A stretch of 64,000 nt of DNA from CAKRJP01 sp963597615 (GCA_963597615.1 CAVBQS010000011.1:49538-113537), one strand, 5' to 3'; shown: positions 17,053 through 26,558, counted from the stretch's first letter. A program made the numbers and translations. The notes: generated by a model from the sequence alone, not told the origin.

Positions 17053-19161
17053 ATGAATAAGAAAATTTACAATTATGCACAAAACCGTGAACTATCATGG
17101 CTTCGATTTGATCAGAGAGTATTGGAGGAGGCTCAAGATCCTTCCGTTCCCCTTTTGGAGCGCATGAAATTCGTGGCTATTTTTACCAGCAATCTAGACG
17201 AATTTTTCATGATCCGTGTAGGCAGTTTGTTTGATATGGTTCATACCGATGCAAATGCCAAAGACAGCAGAACTGGTATGAGCCCAAAGGAGCAGCTGGA
17301 AAAGATTTTTGAGGCAGTAGCGCCCCTTTACAAGGAAAGAGATAGAACCTATACAGAGATTAAGAAGCAGCTCCACCCTTATGGGATCTGTGGACTGGAT
17401 TTTAAGGAATTGGAGCCTACAGAGAAGAAGTATGTGAAGAAATATTTTAAGGAGCAGATTCTTCCGATTCTGTCCCCACAGATTGTAGATGCCAACCATC
17501 CATTCCCTCATTTGCTGAATAAGGAGATTTATGTAACTGCAACTTTAAATAGCAGTAAAGAGAACAAAATGATGTTAGGCCTAGTACCGGTTCCATCCTT
17601 TGTTTCGGATATTTTGTACCTTCCAGGTCATGACATCCGCTATATCCGAATGGAAAAAGTTATTATGGAACATTTGGATCTGGTTTTTGAAAAATATCAG
17701 GTTTCTAATCCCAACTATATCTGCGTCACAAGAAATGCAGATATTGCCCCTGATGATGAGGCCTTAGAAGTCAGCGATGATTTTCGTTATCTTATGAAAG
17801 AGACCCTTCACAAGAGACGCCGTATGGCAGTGGTACGTTTGGAGGTAGCTGAAAAATTAAGACCAGAGCAGGAAGCATTTTTCTGCGAGAAATTTAAGAT
17901 ACAGCCAAAGCAGATTTTCCGAACCAAGATGCCTATGAAATTGGATTATATGTTTGCTATTGCAGGAAATTTGCCAGATGCTATGAAGCGGTCCCTAATC
18001 TATCCTGCTTTTTCACCACAGCCATCACTGGCTGTTGCAGAGGGCAGCATTATGCGACAGATTAGGAAGAAGGATATCTTGTTATTCTATCCTTTTGAGA
18101 GCATGAATCCTTTCTTGAATTTGATTAAGGAAGCTTCCACAGATCCCAATGTTATGACCATTAAGATTACCATTTACCGGCTGGCAAAGAAGGCAAGATT
18201 AGTAGAATACTTATGTGCCGCAGCAGAAAATGGTAAGGATGTTACGGTCTTAATTGAGCTTCGTGCCAGATTTGACGAGCAGAATAATATTGACTGGTCC
18301 GAACGGTTAGAAGAGGCAGGATGTCGGGTGATCTATGGCTTTGAGGGCTATAAAGTTCATTCAAAGCTTTGCCTTATTACCTACCGCCATCGCAATGATA
18401 TTCAGTATATTACCCAGGTGGGAACGGGGAATTATAACGAGAAAACTGCAGCTATGTATACAGACCTGTCCCTTATGACGGCAGATCCAAGGATTGGAAA
18501 GGATGCAGCAGAATTCTTTAAAAATATGTCCATTGGAAACTTAGACGGAATTTATGATTATCTCTTGGTATCTCCAACTAGCTTGAAGCCAAAGATTTTG
18601 CATTTGATGGATGAGGAGACCCAGAAGGGAAGCAATGGACGAATCATTATGAAAATGAATTCCCTGACAGACAAGGACTTTATGAACAAGGTTTCTGAGG
18701 CTTCCTGTGCAGGTGTTAAAGTAGACCTGATCGTTCGAGGCATCTGCTGCCTTCTTCCTGGAATCCCTGGATATACAGAAAATGTTCGGGTTATGAGCGT
18801 TGTAGGAAGATTTTTAGAGCATCCAAGAATTTTCAGTTTTGGAAAGGGACAGAGCCAGAAAATCTACATCGGCTCTGCAGACATGATGACCCGTAATACG
18901 GAAAAACGAGTGGAGGTTGCCTGCCCCATTTTGGATGAATCCATAAAAAAACAAATTAACCACTATCTTCATGTGATGCTTAGTGATAATATAAAGGGGA
19001 GAGTCATGCAGCCTGATGGAACTTATCGCAAAGTAATCGGAGGAGACCAATTGGTAGATTCTCAGGATGTATTTATTAAGGAAGCCCTGCATGCAAAGCG
19101 TCCAGAACCTAAGAAGAAAGTTAATGTCATTGATAGGATTCGGGTGCTCTTGAAAAAATAA
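17053..19161 (+). CDS. ppk1: Polyphosphate kinase 1
   Basis: Makes long-chain polyphosphate from ATP reversibly. 702 residues from the ATG at 17053, chosen because AAGGGGTGA lies just upstream and the family N-terminal motif NRELSWLRFDQRVLEEA then begins near residue 10. An in-frame GTG 42 bases upstream has no ribosome site. The autophosphorylated histidine is His436 (YKVHSKLCL) in the first phospholipase-D-like domain. Conserved NLDEFFMIRVG and the C2 region SADMMTRN are present. topB follows 18 bases after the stop. Confidence 0.96.
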   Translation: MNKKIYNYAQNRELSWLRFDQRVLEEAQDPSVPLLERMKFVAIFTSNLDEFFMIRVGSLFDMVHTDANAKDSRTGMSPKEQLEKIFEAVAPLYKERDRTYTEIKKQLHPYGICGLDFKELEPTEKKYVKKYFKEQILPILSPQIVDANHPFPHLLNKEIYVTATLNSSKENKMMLGLVPVPSFVSDILYLPGHDIRYIRMEKVIMEHLDLVFEKYQVSNPNYICVTRNADIAPDDEALEVSDDFRYLMKETLHKRRRMAVVRLEVAEKLRPEQEAFFCEKFKIQPKQIFRTKMPMKLDYMFAIAGNLPDAMKRSLIYPAFSPQPSLAVAEGSIMRQIRKKDILLFYPFESMNPFLNLIKEASTDPNVMTIKITIYRLAKKARLVEYLCAAAENGKDVTVLIELRARFDEQNNIDWSERLEEAGCRVIYGFEGYKVHSKLCLITYRHRNDIQYITQVGTGNYNEKTAAMYTDLSLMTADPRIGKDAAEFFKNMSIGNLDGIYDYLLVSPTSLKPKILHLMDEETQKGSNGRIIMKMNSLTDKDFMNKVSEASCAGVKVDLIVRGICCLLPGIPGYTENVRVMSVVGRFLEHPRIFSFGKGQSQKIYIGSADMMTRNTEKRVEVACPILDESIKKQINHYLHVMLSDNIKGRVMQPDGTYRKVIGGDQLVDSQDVFIKEALHAKRPEPKKKVNVIDRIRVLLKK

Positions 19162-19179
19162 AAGGAGTATTAACTTCCT

Positions 19180-21201
19180 ATGGGGAAAGCACTGTATATT
19201 GCAGAGAAACCAAGCGTTGCAAAGGAGTTTGCCAATGCTTTACATATGAGAACCACAAATAGAGACGGATACCTAGAATCCGAACAAGCCATTGTCACCT
19301 GGTGTCTTGGACATCTGGTGACAATGAGCTATCCGGAGGTTTATGATCCGGATTTAAAAAAATGGAGATTAGAGACACTGCCCTTTATCCCGACTGAATT
19401 TAAGTATGAGGTGATTCCGGCAGTGTCTAAGCAGTTTCGGATCGTTTCCGGCCTGCTGAACCGTTCCGATGTAGATGTAATCTACGTCTGTACCGACTCG
19501 GGACGAGAGGGAGAATATATTTATCGTTTGGTAGAACAGGAAGCCAAGGTAAAGGGAAAGGTAAGAAAAAGAGTATGGATTGATTCCCAGACAGAGGAGG
19601 AGATCCTTAGAGGAATTAAAGAGGCCAAGGATTTATCGGAATATGACAACTTGTCAGATTCCGCTTATTTGCGTGCAAAAGAAGACTATCTTATGGGAAT
19701 TAATTTTTCCAGACTACTGACCCTAAAATATGGAGACAGCATTGCTAATTATCTTCATACCAAGTATTCGGTAGTTTCTGTAGGCCGGGTTATGACCTGT
19801 GTCTTAGGAATGGTGGTAAGAAGAGAGCGAGAGATTAGAGACTTCGTGGAGACCCCCTTTTACCGGGTCCTTGGCACCTTAGGAGACTCTGGAAGTAGCT
19901 TCGAGGGAGAATGGAGAGCGGTAAAAGGCTCCCGGTATTTTGAGTCCTTTGACTTATATAAGGAAAATGGATTTAAAGAGAGGGACAAGGCAGAAGACTT
20001 AATTAGAAATCTTGTGGCAACAGGAACTCCTGGTCAGCCCCTTACTGCCACCATTGCTTCTATTGAGAGGAAGAAGGAGAAGAAAAATCCCCCTCTTTTA
20101 TTTAACTTGGCAGAGCTTCAAAATGAGTGCTCCAAGCGTTTTAAGATTAGTCCTGATGAGACTTTAAAAGTAATCCAGGAACTATATGAGCGAAAGTTAG
20201 TGACCTATCCAAGAACCGATGCCAGAGTCTTGTCCACTGCCGTGGCCAAGGAAATTCATAAGAATTTAAATGGACTTATGAAATATGAACCGGCAGTTCC
20301 CTATTTAAAAGAGATCGTGGAATTTGGAAGTTACAAGGGTTTAGAAAAAACCAGATATGTCAATGACAAGCAGATTACCGACCACTACGCGGTTATCCCT
20401 ACAGGCCAGGGACTTGGGGGACTGGGATCCTTATCAAGCCTATCCCGGAATATTTATGATGTGATCGTAAGAAGATTCCTTAGCATTTTCTATCCTCCGG
20501 CAGTGTATCAGAAGATTTCTATTGTGACAAAAATCGATACAGAGTCTTTCTTCTCTAATTTTAAAGTCTTGGCAGAGGAAGGCTATTTAAAGGTGGCCGG
20601 AATCCCCAAAAAGAAAAAGAGTTCAGGGGAGGAGGCAGGAGACTCAGAGGATGGCGAGGATAAGGATTCAGACCTTGCCTTTTTTGAGAAAATAAAAAAA
20701 CTGAAAAAGGGAATGCCCCTTAAGGTACAGGCCTTGGAAATTAAGGAAGGAAAGACTTCCCCTCCCAAGCGTTATAATTCCGGTTCTATGATCCTTGCCA
20801 TGGAAAATGCAGGTCAGCTTATAGAAGATGAGGAGCTGCGCGCCCAGATTAAAAGTTCCGGCATCGGTACTAGTGCCACTAGAGGAGAGATTTTAAAGAA
20901 GCTGATTAATAATAAATATTTAGCCTTAAATAAAAAGACTCAGATCATTACACCTACTATGTTAGGGGAGATGATTTATGATGTGGTGAACCATTCTATA
21001 AGTTCTCTTTTAAATCCTGAGCTAACTGCTAGCTGGGAAAAGGGTTTGACCTATGTGGCGGAGGGTACCATTACATCGGAGGAGTATATGAAGAAGCTGG
21101 ATGATTTTGTTAGTAGAAGAACAGAAAATGTAAAGAGGCTTAACAACCAATACCAGATGCGAGCCTGCTATGATCATGTAGCCCAGTTTTATAAGAAGTA
21201 A
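19180..21201 (+). CDS. topB: DNA topoisomerase III-like type IA topoisomerase
   Basis: 673 residues. The N-terminal Toprim domain starts YIAEKPSVAKEF and has the metal-binding acidic cluster in CTDSGREGEYIYR. The active-site Tyr343 lies in KLVTYPRTDARV. No C-terminal zinc-ribbon repeats are present, as in TopB/TraE-type enzymes, so it should be a decatenase rather than the main relaxing enzyme. An unusual Lys-, Glu- and Asp-rich insertion (about 470-505, KKKKSSGEEAGDSEDGED) interrupts the fold. A chromosomal setting between ppk1 and a housekeeping acyltransferase-like gene argues against a conjugative-element copy. Confidence 0.93.
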   Translation: MGKALYIAEKPSVAKEFANALHMRTTNRDGYLESEQAIVTWCLGHLVTMSYPEVYDPDLKKWRLETLPFIPTEFKYEVIPAVSKQFRIVSGLLNRSDVDVIYVCTDSGREGEYIYRLVEQEAKVKGKVRKRVWIDSQTEEEILRGIKEAKDLSEYDNLSDSAYLRAKEDYLMGINFSRLLTLKYGDSIANYLHTKYSVVSVGRVMTCVLGMVVRREREIRDFVETPFYRVLGTLGDSGSSFEGEWRAVKGSRYFESFDLYKENGFKERDKAEDLIRNLVATGTPGQPLTATIASIERKKEKKNPPLLFNLAELQNECSKRFKISPDETLKVIQELYERKLVTYPRTDARVLSTAVAKEIHKNLNGLMKYEPAVPYLKEIVEFGSYKGLEKTRYVNDKQITDHYAVIPTGQGLGGLGSLSSLSRNIYDVIVRRFLSIFYPPAVYQKISIVTKIDTESFFSNFKVLAEEGYLKVAGIPKKKKSSGEEAGDSEDGEDKDSDLAFFEKIKKLKKGMPLKVQALEIKEGKTSPPKRYNSGSMILAMENAGQLIEDEELRAQIKSSGIGTSATRGEILKKLINNKYLALNKKTQIITPTMLGEMIYDVVNHSISSLLNPELTASWEKGLTYVAEGTITSEEYMKKLDDFVSRRTENVKRLNNQYQMRACYDHVAQFYKK

Positions 21202-21225
21202 TTTTATAGAAAAGAGGAAAATTAG

Positions 21226-21897
21226 ATGTACGAAGCTTTAACAATTAAAGAATTATATTCTTTAGAGGAGACCATTGCGAAAGATTTGTTTGAGGGAGCG
21301 ACTTACCCATGGGAAGTTCTTCCAAAAATCAGTCAGTTTATTTTAGAACTGGGAGCTAGCCTTCCGGAGGAAGATTATACAAAAGTAGGGGAAGATGTGT
21401 GGATTGCAAAAAGCGCCAAAGTATTTGACTCTGCCTACATTCATGGACCAGCCATCATCGGCAAAGAGGCTGAGGTTCGTCACTGTGCCTTTATCCGTGG
21501 AAATGCCATTGTAGGGGAAGGGGCAGTCGTTGGAAACTCCACAGAGCTTAAGAACGTAATCTTGTTTAACAAGGTTCAGGTTCCCCACTATAACTATGTG
21601 GGAGATTCTATTTTGGGCTACAAGGCCCATATGGGAGCAGGTTCTATTACCTCAAATGTAAAGTCTGATAAGAAATTAGTAGTAGTGAAAACACCGGAAG
21701 GAAATATTGAAACCGGCATTAAGAAATTTGGTGCCATGGTTGGTGATTGTGTGGAAGTCGGATGTGGAAGTATCCTAAATCCAGGTAGCCTTGTTGGGAA
21801 AAATACAAACATTTATCCCCTGTCTAATGTGCGAGGCTATGTGCCGGCAGATAGTATTTATAAAAAGCAGGGAGAAGTGGTAGAAAAAACAGTCTAA
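21226..21897 (+). CDS. Left-handed beta-helix nucleotidyl/acyltransferase-like protein
   Basis: 223 residues. After a helical start of about 50 residues, hexapeptide-type repeats ([LIV]-G-x4) run from VWIAKSAKVF to the C-terminus. They include AIIGKEAEV, AIVGEGAVVG, SILGYKAHMGAGSIT and SILNPGSLVGKNTNI. The pattern resembles the C-terminal acetyltransferase half of GlmU-like enzymes, but the N-terminal pyrophosphorylase domain is absent. The acyl acceptor cannot be told. It lies 24 bases after topB. Confidence 0.85.
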   Translation: MYEALTIKELYSLEETIAKDLFEGATYPWEVLPKISQFILELGASLPEEDYTKVGEDVWIAKSAKVFDSAYIHGPAIIGKEAEVRHCAFIRGNAIVGEGAVVGNSTELKNVILFNKVQVPHYNYVGDSILGYKAHMGAGSITSNVKSDKKLVVVKTPEGNIETGIKKFGAMVGDCVEVGCGSILNPGSLVGKNTNIYPLSNVRGYVPADSIYKKQGEVVEKTV

Positions 21898-21974
21898 ATG
21901 ATTGACATTTTCATTTAGATGCTATAAAGTGTTCCTGTGGAGAACTACTAAAAAGACTTTTTGTGGGTGATTTT

Positions 21975-22688
21975 ATGGAAAAAACAACATTTGTAGAGCA
22001 TTTGATGGAATTCGACCTGACACGTCAGGAGGCCAATATCTATCAGTGTATGCTATCAGAAGGAAAGGTGACCGGATATGAGGTAGCCAAACTTACCGGT
22101 ATATCAAGATCCAATGCCTATAATTCTCTGGCCAGTATGACAGAGAAGGGGGTAGCCTACATGGTGGAAGAAGGATCTATCAAAAAATACGTTCCGGTAG
22201 CCTTGTCTGAGTTTTGCAAGAATCATATTCGCAGTCTGGAAGATTCCAGGCAGTGGCTTATGACCCACGTGCCTTCAGAGAAAACTCATTCCGAAGGATA
22301 TGTTACCATAGAAGGATCCCAGAATATTATGAATAAAGTGCGAAATCTCTTAGAACGAGTGGAAGAGCGGGTATATATCAGTTGTACCAGAAATTACCTG
22401 CTCCTAATCGTCAGAGAGTTAGACGCCTTAATTGAGAGGGATAAAAAGGTAGTTATCATTACGGATCAACCCGCTTCCTTTGGAAGTGCAAGAGTGTATG
22501 TTGGGGATGATAAAGGCATGCAGATCGGGGTGATCGCGGACTCCAAGTATGTACTTACCGGAGAATATGGGGAAGGCAGTATGAATAGTTGCCTCTATTC
22601 CGGCAAGAAAAATTTTGTAGAATTATATAAAAATGCATTAGCAAATGAGATTAAGTTATTATCCATTCAGGAGGAGAAAGACAAGTAA
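21975..22688 (+). CDS. TrmB-family transcriptional regulator
   Basis: 237 residues from the ATG at 21975 (GGGTGA site just upstream). A winged-helix N-terminal domain (about 5-70) has the TrmB pattern LTRQEANIYQCML...GYEVAKLTGISRSNAYNSLASMTEKG, followed by a C-terminal effector domain (about 95-230) of the phospholipase-D-like TrmB type. Its stop codon overlaps the lysA start by one base, so the two are translationally coupled and the regulator may control lysine or diaminopimelate supply. That link is inferred from position only. Confidence 0.85.
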   Translation: MEKTTFVEHLMEFDLTRQEANIYQCMLSEGKVTGYEVAKLTGISRSNAYNSLASMTEKGVAYMVEEGSIKKYVPVALSEFCKNHIRSLEDSRQWLMTHVPSEKTHSEGYVTIEGSQNIMNKVRNLLERVEERVYISCTRNYLLLIVRELDALIERDKKVVIITDQPASFGSARVYVGDDKGMQIGVIADSKYVLTGEYGEGSMNSCLYSGKKNFVELYKNALANEIKLLSIQEEKDK

Positions 22689-23962
22689 TGAAGAAAGAGA
22701 CTTTTGTAACAAAAGAGCAACTGGATGAAATTACCAAAGAGTTTCCAACTCCCTTTCATTTATATGATGAAAAAGGAATCAGAGCCAATGCAAAGGCCTT
22801 AAAAGAAGCATTTGCATGGAACAAAGGCTATAAAGAATATTTCGCAGTAAAGGCAACTCCAAATCCGTTCCTCATCAATATTTTAAGAGAGTATGGATGT
22901 GGCTGCGACTGCTCTTCTTACACAGAGCTTATGCTGTCTGATGCTATTGGAGCAAAGGGAAGCGATATTATGTTTTCTTCCAACGATACACCGGCAGAAG
23001 AGTTTGTGCTGGCAGACAAATTAGGTGCCATTATTAACTTAGATGATATTACGCACATTGACTTTTTAGAGGAAGCTATTGGACATATTCCAGAGACCAT
23101 TAGCTGCCGTTATAACCCAGGTGGATTATTTAAGATTAGCAATGATATTATGGATAACCCGGGAGATGCCAAGTATGGTATGACTACAGAGCAGATTTTT
23201 GAAGCCTTCAAAATCTTAAAGTCTAAGGGAGCTAAGGAATTTGGTATCCATGCCTTCTTAGCAAGTAATACCGTAACCAATGATTACTATCCAATGCTTG
23301 CAAAGGTTCTTTTTGAGGTGGCAGTAAAGCTTCAGAAGGAGACAGGGGTACATATTAAATTCATTAACCTTTCCGGAGGAATCGGAATTCCTTACACACC
23401 AGACCAGGAGCCAAATGACATCCGTGCCATCGGTGAAGGTGTACGCAAGGTATTTGAGGAAGTTTTAGTACCTGCTGGAATGGGAGATGTAGAGATTTAT
23501 ACAGAGCTTGGAAGATATATGTTAGGACCTTATGGATGCCTGGTTACTACAGCAATCCATGAGAAACATACCCACAAGGAGTATATTGGAGTAGACGCTT
23601 GTGCAGTAAATTTGATGCGTCCAGCAATGTATGGGGCCTATCATCATATTACAGTAATGGGAAAAGAAAATGAGCCATTAGATCATAAGTATGATGTGAC
23701 AGGATCCCTGTGCGAGAATAATGATAAATTTGCTATTGACCGTATGCTTCCAAAGATTGATATGGGAGACTACGTAGTAATCCATGATACAGGAGCTCAC
23801 GGCTTCTCCATGGGATACAACTACAATGGTAAATTAAAATCTGCAGAAGTATTGCTTCAGGAAGATGGAACGGCAAAGCTGATTCGAAGAGCAGAGACAC
23901 CAGCAGACTACTTTGCGACCTTCGATTGCTTTGAAATTGGAAAGAAATTACTTAATCGGTAA
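22688..23962 (+). CDS. lysA: Diaminopimelate decarboxylase
   Basis: A PLP enzyme of fold type III converting meso-diaminopimelate to lysine. 424 residues. The PLP lysine is Lys55 in EYFAVKATPNPFLI, the phosphate-binding and barrel motifs GCDCSSYTEL and FINLSGGIGIPYTP are intact, and the C-terminal barrel holds CENNDKFA and the substrate-contacting GAHGFSMGYNYNG. The latter fits LysA rather than arginine or carboxynorspermidine decarboxylases, although the sequence is somewhat divergent. ATG overlaps the regulator's stop (TAATG). Confidence 0.85.
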   Translation: MKKETFVTKEQLDEITKEFPTPFHLYDEKGIRANAKALKEAFAWNKGYKEYFAVKATPNPFLINILREYGCGCDCSSYTELMLSDAIGAKGSDIMFSSNDTPAEEFVLADKLGAIINLDDITHIDFLEEAIGHIPETISCRYNPGGLFKISNDIMDNPGDAKYGMTTEQIFEAFKILKSKGAKEFGIHAFLASNTVTNDYYPMLAKVLFEVAVKLQKETGVHIKFINLSGGIGIPYTPDQEPNDIRAIGEGVRKVFEEVLVPAGMGDVEIYTELGRYMLGPYGCLVTTAIHEKHTHKEYIGVDACAVNLMRPAMYGAYHHITVMGKENEPLDHKYDVTGSLCENNDKFAIDRMLPKIDMGDYVVIHDTGAHGFSMGYNYNGKLKSAEVLLQEDGTAKLIRRAETPADYFATFDCFEIGKKLLNR

Positions 23963-24008
23963 AATAGTTGTAAATTCCAAAAAAATATAAGAAATTTTAA
24001 AAAAAGGC

Positions 24009-24037
24009 TTGTCTTTTGCAAGAACCTATGGTATATT
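24009..24037 (+). promoter_or_regulatory. Promoter of tRNA-Leu
   Basis: TTGTCT at 24009-24014, 17-base spacer, TATATT at 24032-24037, ending 26 bases before the mature tRNA. Confidence 0.6.
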
Positions 24038-24063
24038 TTATATCGGTCTTGTGAGAGACACAT

Positions 24064-24146
24064 GCGGATGTGGCGGAATGGCAGACGCACAAGACTCAAA
24101 ATCTTGCGGGGGTGACCTCGTGTGGGTTCAAGTCCCACCATCCGCA
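24064..24146 (+). tRNA. tRNA-Leu (anticodon CAA)
   Basis: Acceptor GCGGATG pairs with CATCCGC, anticodon stem CAAGA with TCTTG around CTCAAAA (anticodon CAA, reading TTG). The long variable arm expected for leucine is present (GCGGGGGTGACCTCGT), followed by the T arm GTGGG-TTCAAGT-CCCAC and discriminator A. CCA is not encoded. Confidence 0.96.
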
Positions 24147-24150
24147 TTAA

Positions 24151-24198
24151 CCGAAACCTCGGAATCCTTGAAAACTCAAGGGTTTCGGGGTTTTTTGT
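24151..24198 (+). terminator. Terminator after tRNA-Leu
   Basis: CCGAAACC pairs with GGTTTCGG, and inside it CCTTG with CAAGG, followed by TTTTTT. Confidence 0.88.
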
Positions 24199-24224
24199 TT
24201 GTTTTTGGGGCAATTAGGGGCGTT

Positions 24225-24254
24225 AAAAAACCGCCTGTATTTGTACAAGCGGTT
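24225..24254 (-). terminator. Terminator of the panD-panC-transporter operon
   Basis: On the minus strand AACCGC pairs with GCGGTT around a 14-base loop and is followed by TTTT. It lies 15 bases after the transporter stop. Confidence 0.75.
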
Positions 24255-24268
24255 CAATGGTTTCTTTT

Positions 24269-25243
24269 TTATTCTGCTACTTCCTCATATAGCTTTGGAT
24301 GGTGGTATTCCCTTCGTCGTATTCCAGCAAATAGGGAGCCAGATATGTTATGCCATACGCTGAAAATTGCTCCAGGAAGGGTTGCCAGGGGATTGGCTGC
24401 AAAATTGGCTGTGGCAAGGGAGATTGCCAGGCCGCTGTTTTGCATTCCTACTTCAATGGCAATGGCCGTTGCTTTATTGTATGGGATATGTAAAAATTGT
24501 GATGCGGCAAGTCCGATCCCCATTCCAAATAGGTTGTGGAGGGCCACTACTCCCAGAACCAAAAGTCCACAGCTGATAATTTTATCTGCATTGACAGCTA
24601 CGATTCCACTGATGATCATTACAATTGATATCACTGAGATTAGTGGTAGAATTTCTGATATTTTTTGAATCTGTTTTCCAAAAAGCCAGTTGATAATAAT
24701 TCCAAGAAGGACCGGAATTAGAACTACCTTTATCACAGAAATTACCATAGCCAAAAAGGATACCTCCACCCAGGCTCCAGCAAGGACATATACTAGAAAG
24801 GGTGTCACAAGGGGAGCAGCAAGGGTTGAGGTGATGGTCATTCCAACAGAAAGGGCTACATCTCCTCCGGCAATATAAGTGATTACATTGGAGGCTGTCC
24901 CCCCAGGGCAGCATCCAACCAGTATTACACCAAGGGCTAAATCTGTGGAAAGATGCATGATTTGACATAAAATCCATGCCAGTGCCGGCATAATGGTGTA
25001 CTGGGCAATGAATCCTATTAAGATTTCTTTTGGTCTTGAAAATACTTTTTTGAAATCATCCATCTTTATAGTAAGTCCCATGCCGAACATGGCAACTCCT
25101 AAAAATGCAGAGGTGTAATTTGTGGTCCAGGCAAAGATGTTACGCTGGAAAAAAGCAATCATGGAAAAACAAATAATAATGATTCCAATATATTTGGTAA
25201 GAAAAGAGCTGATTTTTCCAAATTTTTTCATTACAGATTCCAT
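24269..25243 (-). CDS. BASS-family transporter, likely a pantothenate-precursor importer
   Basis: 324 residues with nine or ten predicted membrane segments and the bile acid:sodium symporter pattern. The sodium-site motif LVGCCPGGTASNVITYIAGGDVALSV is at about 110-135, and EVGMQNSGLAISLA lies near 267. The gene starts three bases after panC, with a GAGG site inside the panC end, so it is the last gene of a panD-panC operon. PanS of Salmonella, a BASS protein, imports ketopantoate. With panC and panD but no panB or panE here, import of ketopantoate or pantoate is a reasonable inference. Bile acid or another organic anion remains possible. Confidence 0.85.
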   Translation of the reverse strand: MESVMKKFGKISSFLTKYIGIIIICFSMIAFFQRNIFAWTTNYTSAFLGVAMFGMGLTIKMDDFKKVFSRPKEILIGFIAQYTIMPALAWILCQIMHLSTDLALGVILVGCCPGGTASNVITYIAGGDVALSVGMTITSTLAAPLVTPFLVYVLAGAWVEVSFLAMVISVIKVVLIPVLLGIIINWLFGKQIQKISEILPLISVISIVMIISGIVAVNADKIISCGLLVLGVVALHNLFGMGIGLAASQFLHIPYNKATAIAIEVGMQNSGLAISLATANFAANPLATLPGAIFSVWHNISGSLFAGIRRREYHHPKLYEEVAE

Positions 25244-25246
25244 GGA

Positions 25247-26086
25247 CTATACCTCGTAGCTAAAGTTATCAATGAGACGAGTTTTTCCAATGTAGACTGC
25301 CATGGCAACTAAAACATCTTTTTCAACCTTTTCTACCGGCTGCATATTCAGGGCATCTACCATAGATACATAGTCTATTTTTGCCAAAGGTTCCGCCTCA
25401 ATCACTGCCCGCATTTTTGTAAGGACTTCTTCGGCTTTGATTCCCCTATAGATGGTTTCTTGCCCGATCTTCACAGCTCTTGAAAGACATAGGGCAGCCT
25501 TTCTTTCCTGGGCATCTAAATAAGTATTTCTGGATGATTTTGCAAGACCATCTTCCTCCCGTATAATTGGGCATCCGATAATCTGGATGTCAAAATTAAG
25601 ATCTTCTACCATTTTGCGAATGATGGCCAGTTGTTGCGCATCTTTTTGTCCAAAATAAGCTTTGTCTGGCGTTACGATATTGAATAATTTAGAAACAACG
25701 GTACATACTCCCTTAAAGTGAATGGGTCTTGTCTGGCCACAAAGGGTATCAGATAAGGTATCGATGCTTACATAAGCATGGGAGTCATGGTACATATCCT
25801 TTGGTTCTGGATGGAAGATAAGATCAGCTCCAAGGTCTTGGCATAATTTACTGTCTTGCTTAAAGTCTCTTGGATAGCTTTCTAAATCTTCTGTTGGTCC
25901 AAACTGGGTGGGATTAACAAAAACGGATACTACAACAATGTCATTTTCCTCCCGGCATTTTTTAATCAGGCTTCCATGACCTTCGTGTAAGAATCCCATG
26001 GTTGGCACAAGACCGATGGTTTTTCCCTCTTTTTTCCACTTTTTAATGAATGTTCTTGTTTCTGCTACACTTGTTGTTACCTGCAT
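25247..26086 (-). CDS. panC: Pantoate--beta-alanine ligase (pantothenate synthetase)
   Basis: Joins pantoate and beta-alanine with ATP to give pantothenate, the vitamin B5 core of coenzyme A. 279 residues. The nucleotide-binding HIGH-like segment is VPTMGFLHEGHGSLI (about 27-41), with FVNPTQF (about 57-63), GQKDAQQLAI (about 150-159) and the KMSKS-like SSRN site intact. The ATG has AGAGGAGA upstream. It lies between panD and the transporter on the same strand. Confidence 0.96.
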   Translation of the reverse strand: MQVTTSVAETRTFIKKWKKEGKTIGLVPTMGFLHEGHGSLIKKCREENDIVVVSVFVNPTQFGPTEDLESYPRDFKQDSKLCQDLGADLIFHPEPKDMYHDSHAYVSIDTLSDTLCGQTRPIHFKGVCTVVSKLFNIVTPDKAYFGQKDAQQLAIIRKMVEDLNFDIQIIGCPIIREEDGLAKSSRNTYLDAQERKAALCLSRAVKIGQETIYRGIKAEEVLTKMRAVIEAEPLAKIDYVSMVDALNMQPVEKVEKDVLVAMAVYIGKTRLIDNFSYEV

Positions 26087-26165
26087 GATAATTCTCCTCT
26101 TTATAATAAATTGGGAGATAGACTCTTATTCTGAATTCAACAAATTTCATGTAAAATACTTTTGA

Positions 26166-26558
26166 TTAGGCCATGTCTTTTAATAAGCCATGTTTTTCGT
26201 AGTTGGTTACCCGGCTGATTTTATTTTCATCATCCACAAAAACAACTTTGGGCTTGTGGTCTTTGACTTCTTTTGGCTTGTAATTTCCATAGCACATGAT
26301 AATGATTTTATCACCGGTGCTTACGCATCTTGCGGCAGCGCCATTTAAGCAGATCATTCCGCTTCCTCTCTTGCCACAGATGGTATAAGTTTCAAATCTG
26401 CTTCCGTTATTTACATCTACGATCTGTACTTTTTCATATTCTATAATTCCTGCTGCATCCAGCAGGTCTTCATCCACAGTAATACTTCCTACGTAATCTA
26501 ACTCTGCCTGTACTACTGTAGCACGATGAATTTTTCCTTTTAACATTTCAATTGTCAT
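26166..26558 (-). CDS. panD: Aspartate 1-decarboxylase
   Basis: Makes beta-alanine from aspartate for pantothenate. 130 residues from the ATG at 26558, chosen because AAGGAG lies seven bases upstream and the family then begins MLKGKIHRATV. Self-cleavage to form the pyruvoyl cofactor occurs between Gly24 and Ser25 (DYVGSITVD), and NNGSRFETYTI and CLNGAAARC follow. Position +1 of the cleavage site is serine followed by Ile instead of the more usual Cys. It opens the operon with panC 79 bases downstream. Confidence 0.95.
   Translation of the reverse strand: MTIEMLKGKIHRATVVQAELDYVGSITVDEDLLDAAGIIEYEKVQIVDVNNGSRFETYTICGKRGSGMICLNGAAARCVSTGDKIIIMCYGNYKPKEVKDHKPKVVFVDDENKISRVTNYEKHGLLKDMA

Noticed and set aside
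19180..21201. Topoisomerase III as part of an integrative conjugative element
   Set aside because: No relaxase, coupling protein, VirB4 or integrase gene is nearby and both neighbours are housekeeping genes.
21898..21974. Lysine riboswitch before the regulator-lysA pair
   Set aside because: The gap is 77 bases, far too short for the roughly 170-base aptamer.
24009..24668. 219-codon plus-strand open frame over tRNA-Leu and the transporter gene
   Set aside because: It runs through a tRNA and its terminator and then opposite the transporter; this is chance frame.
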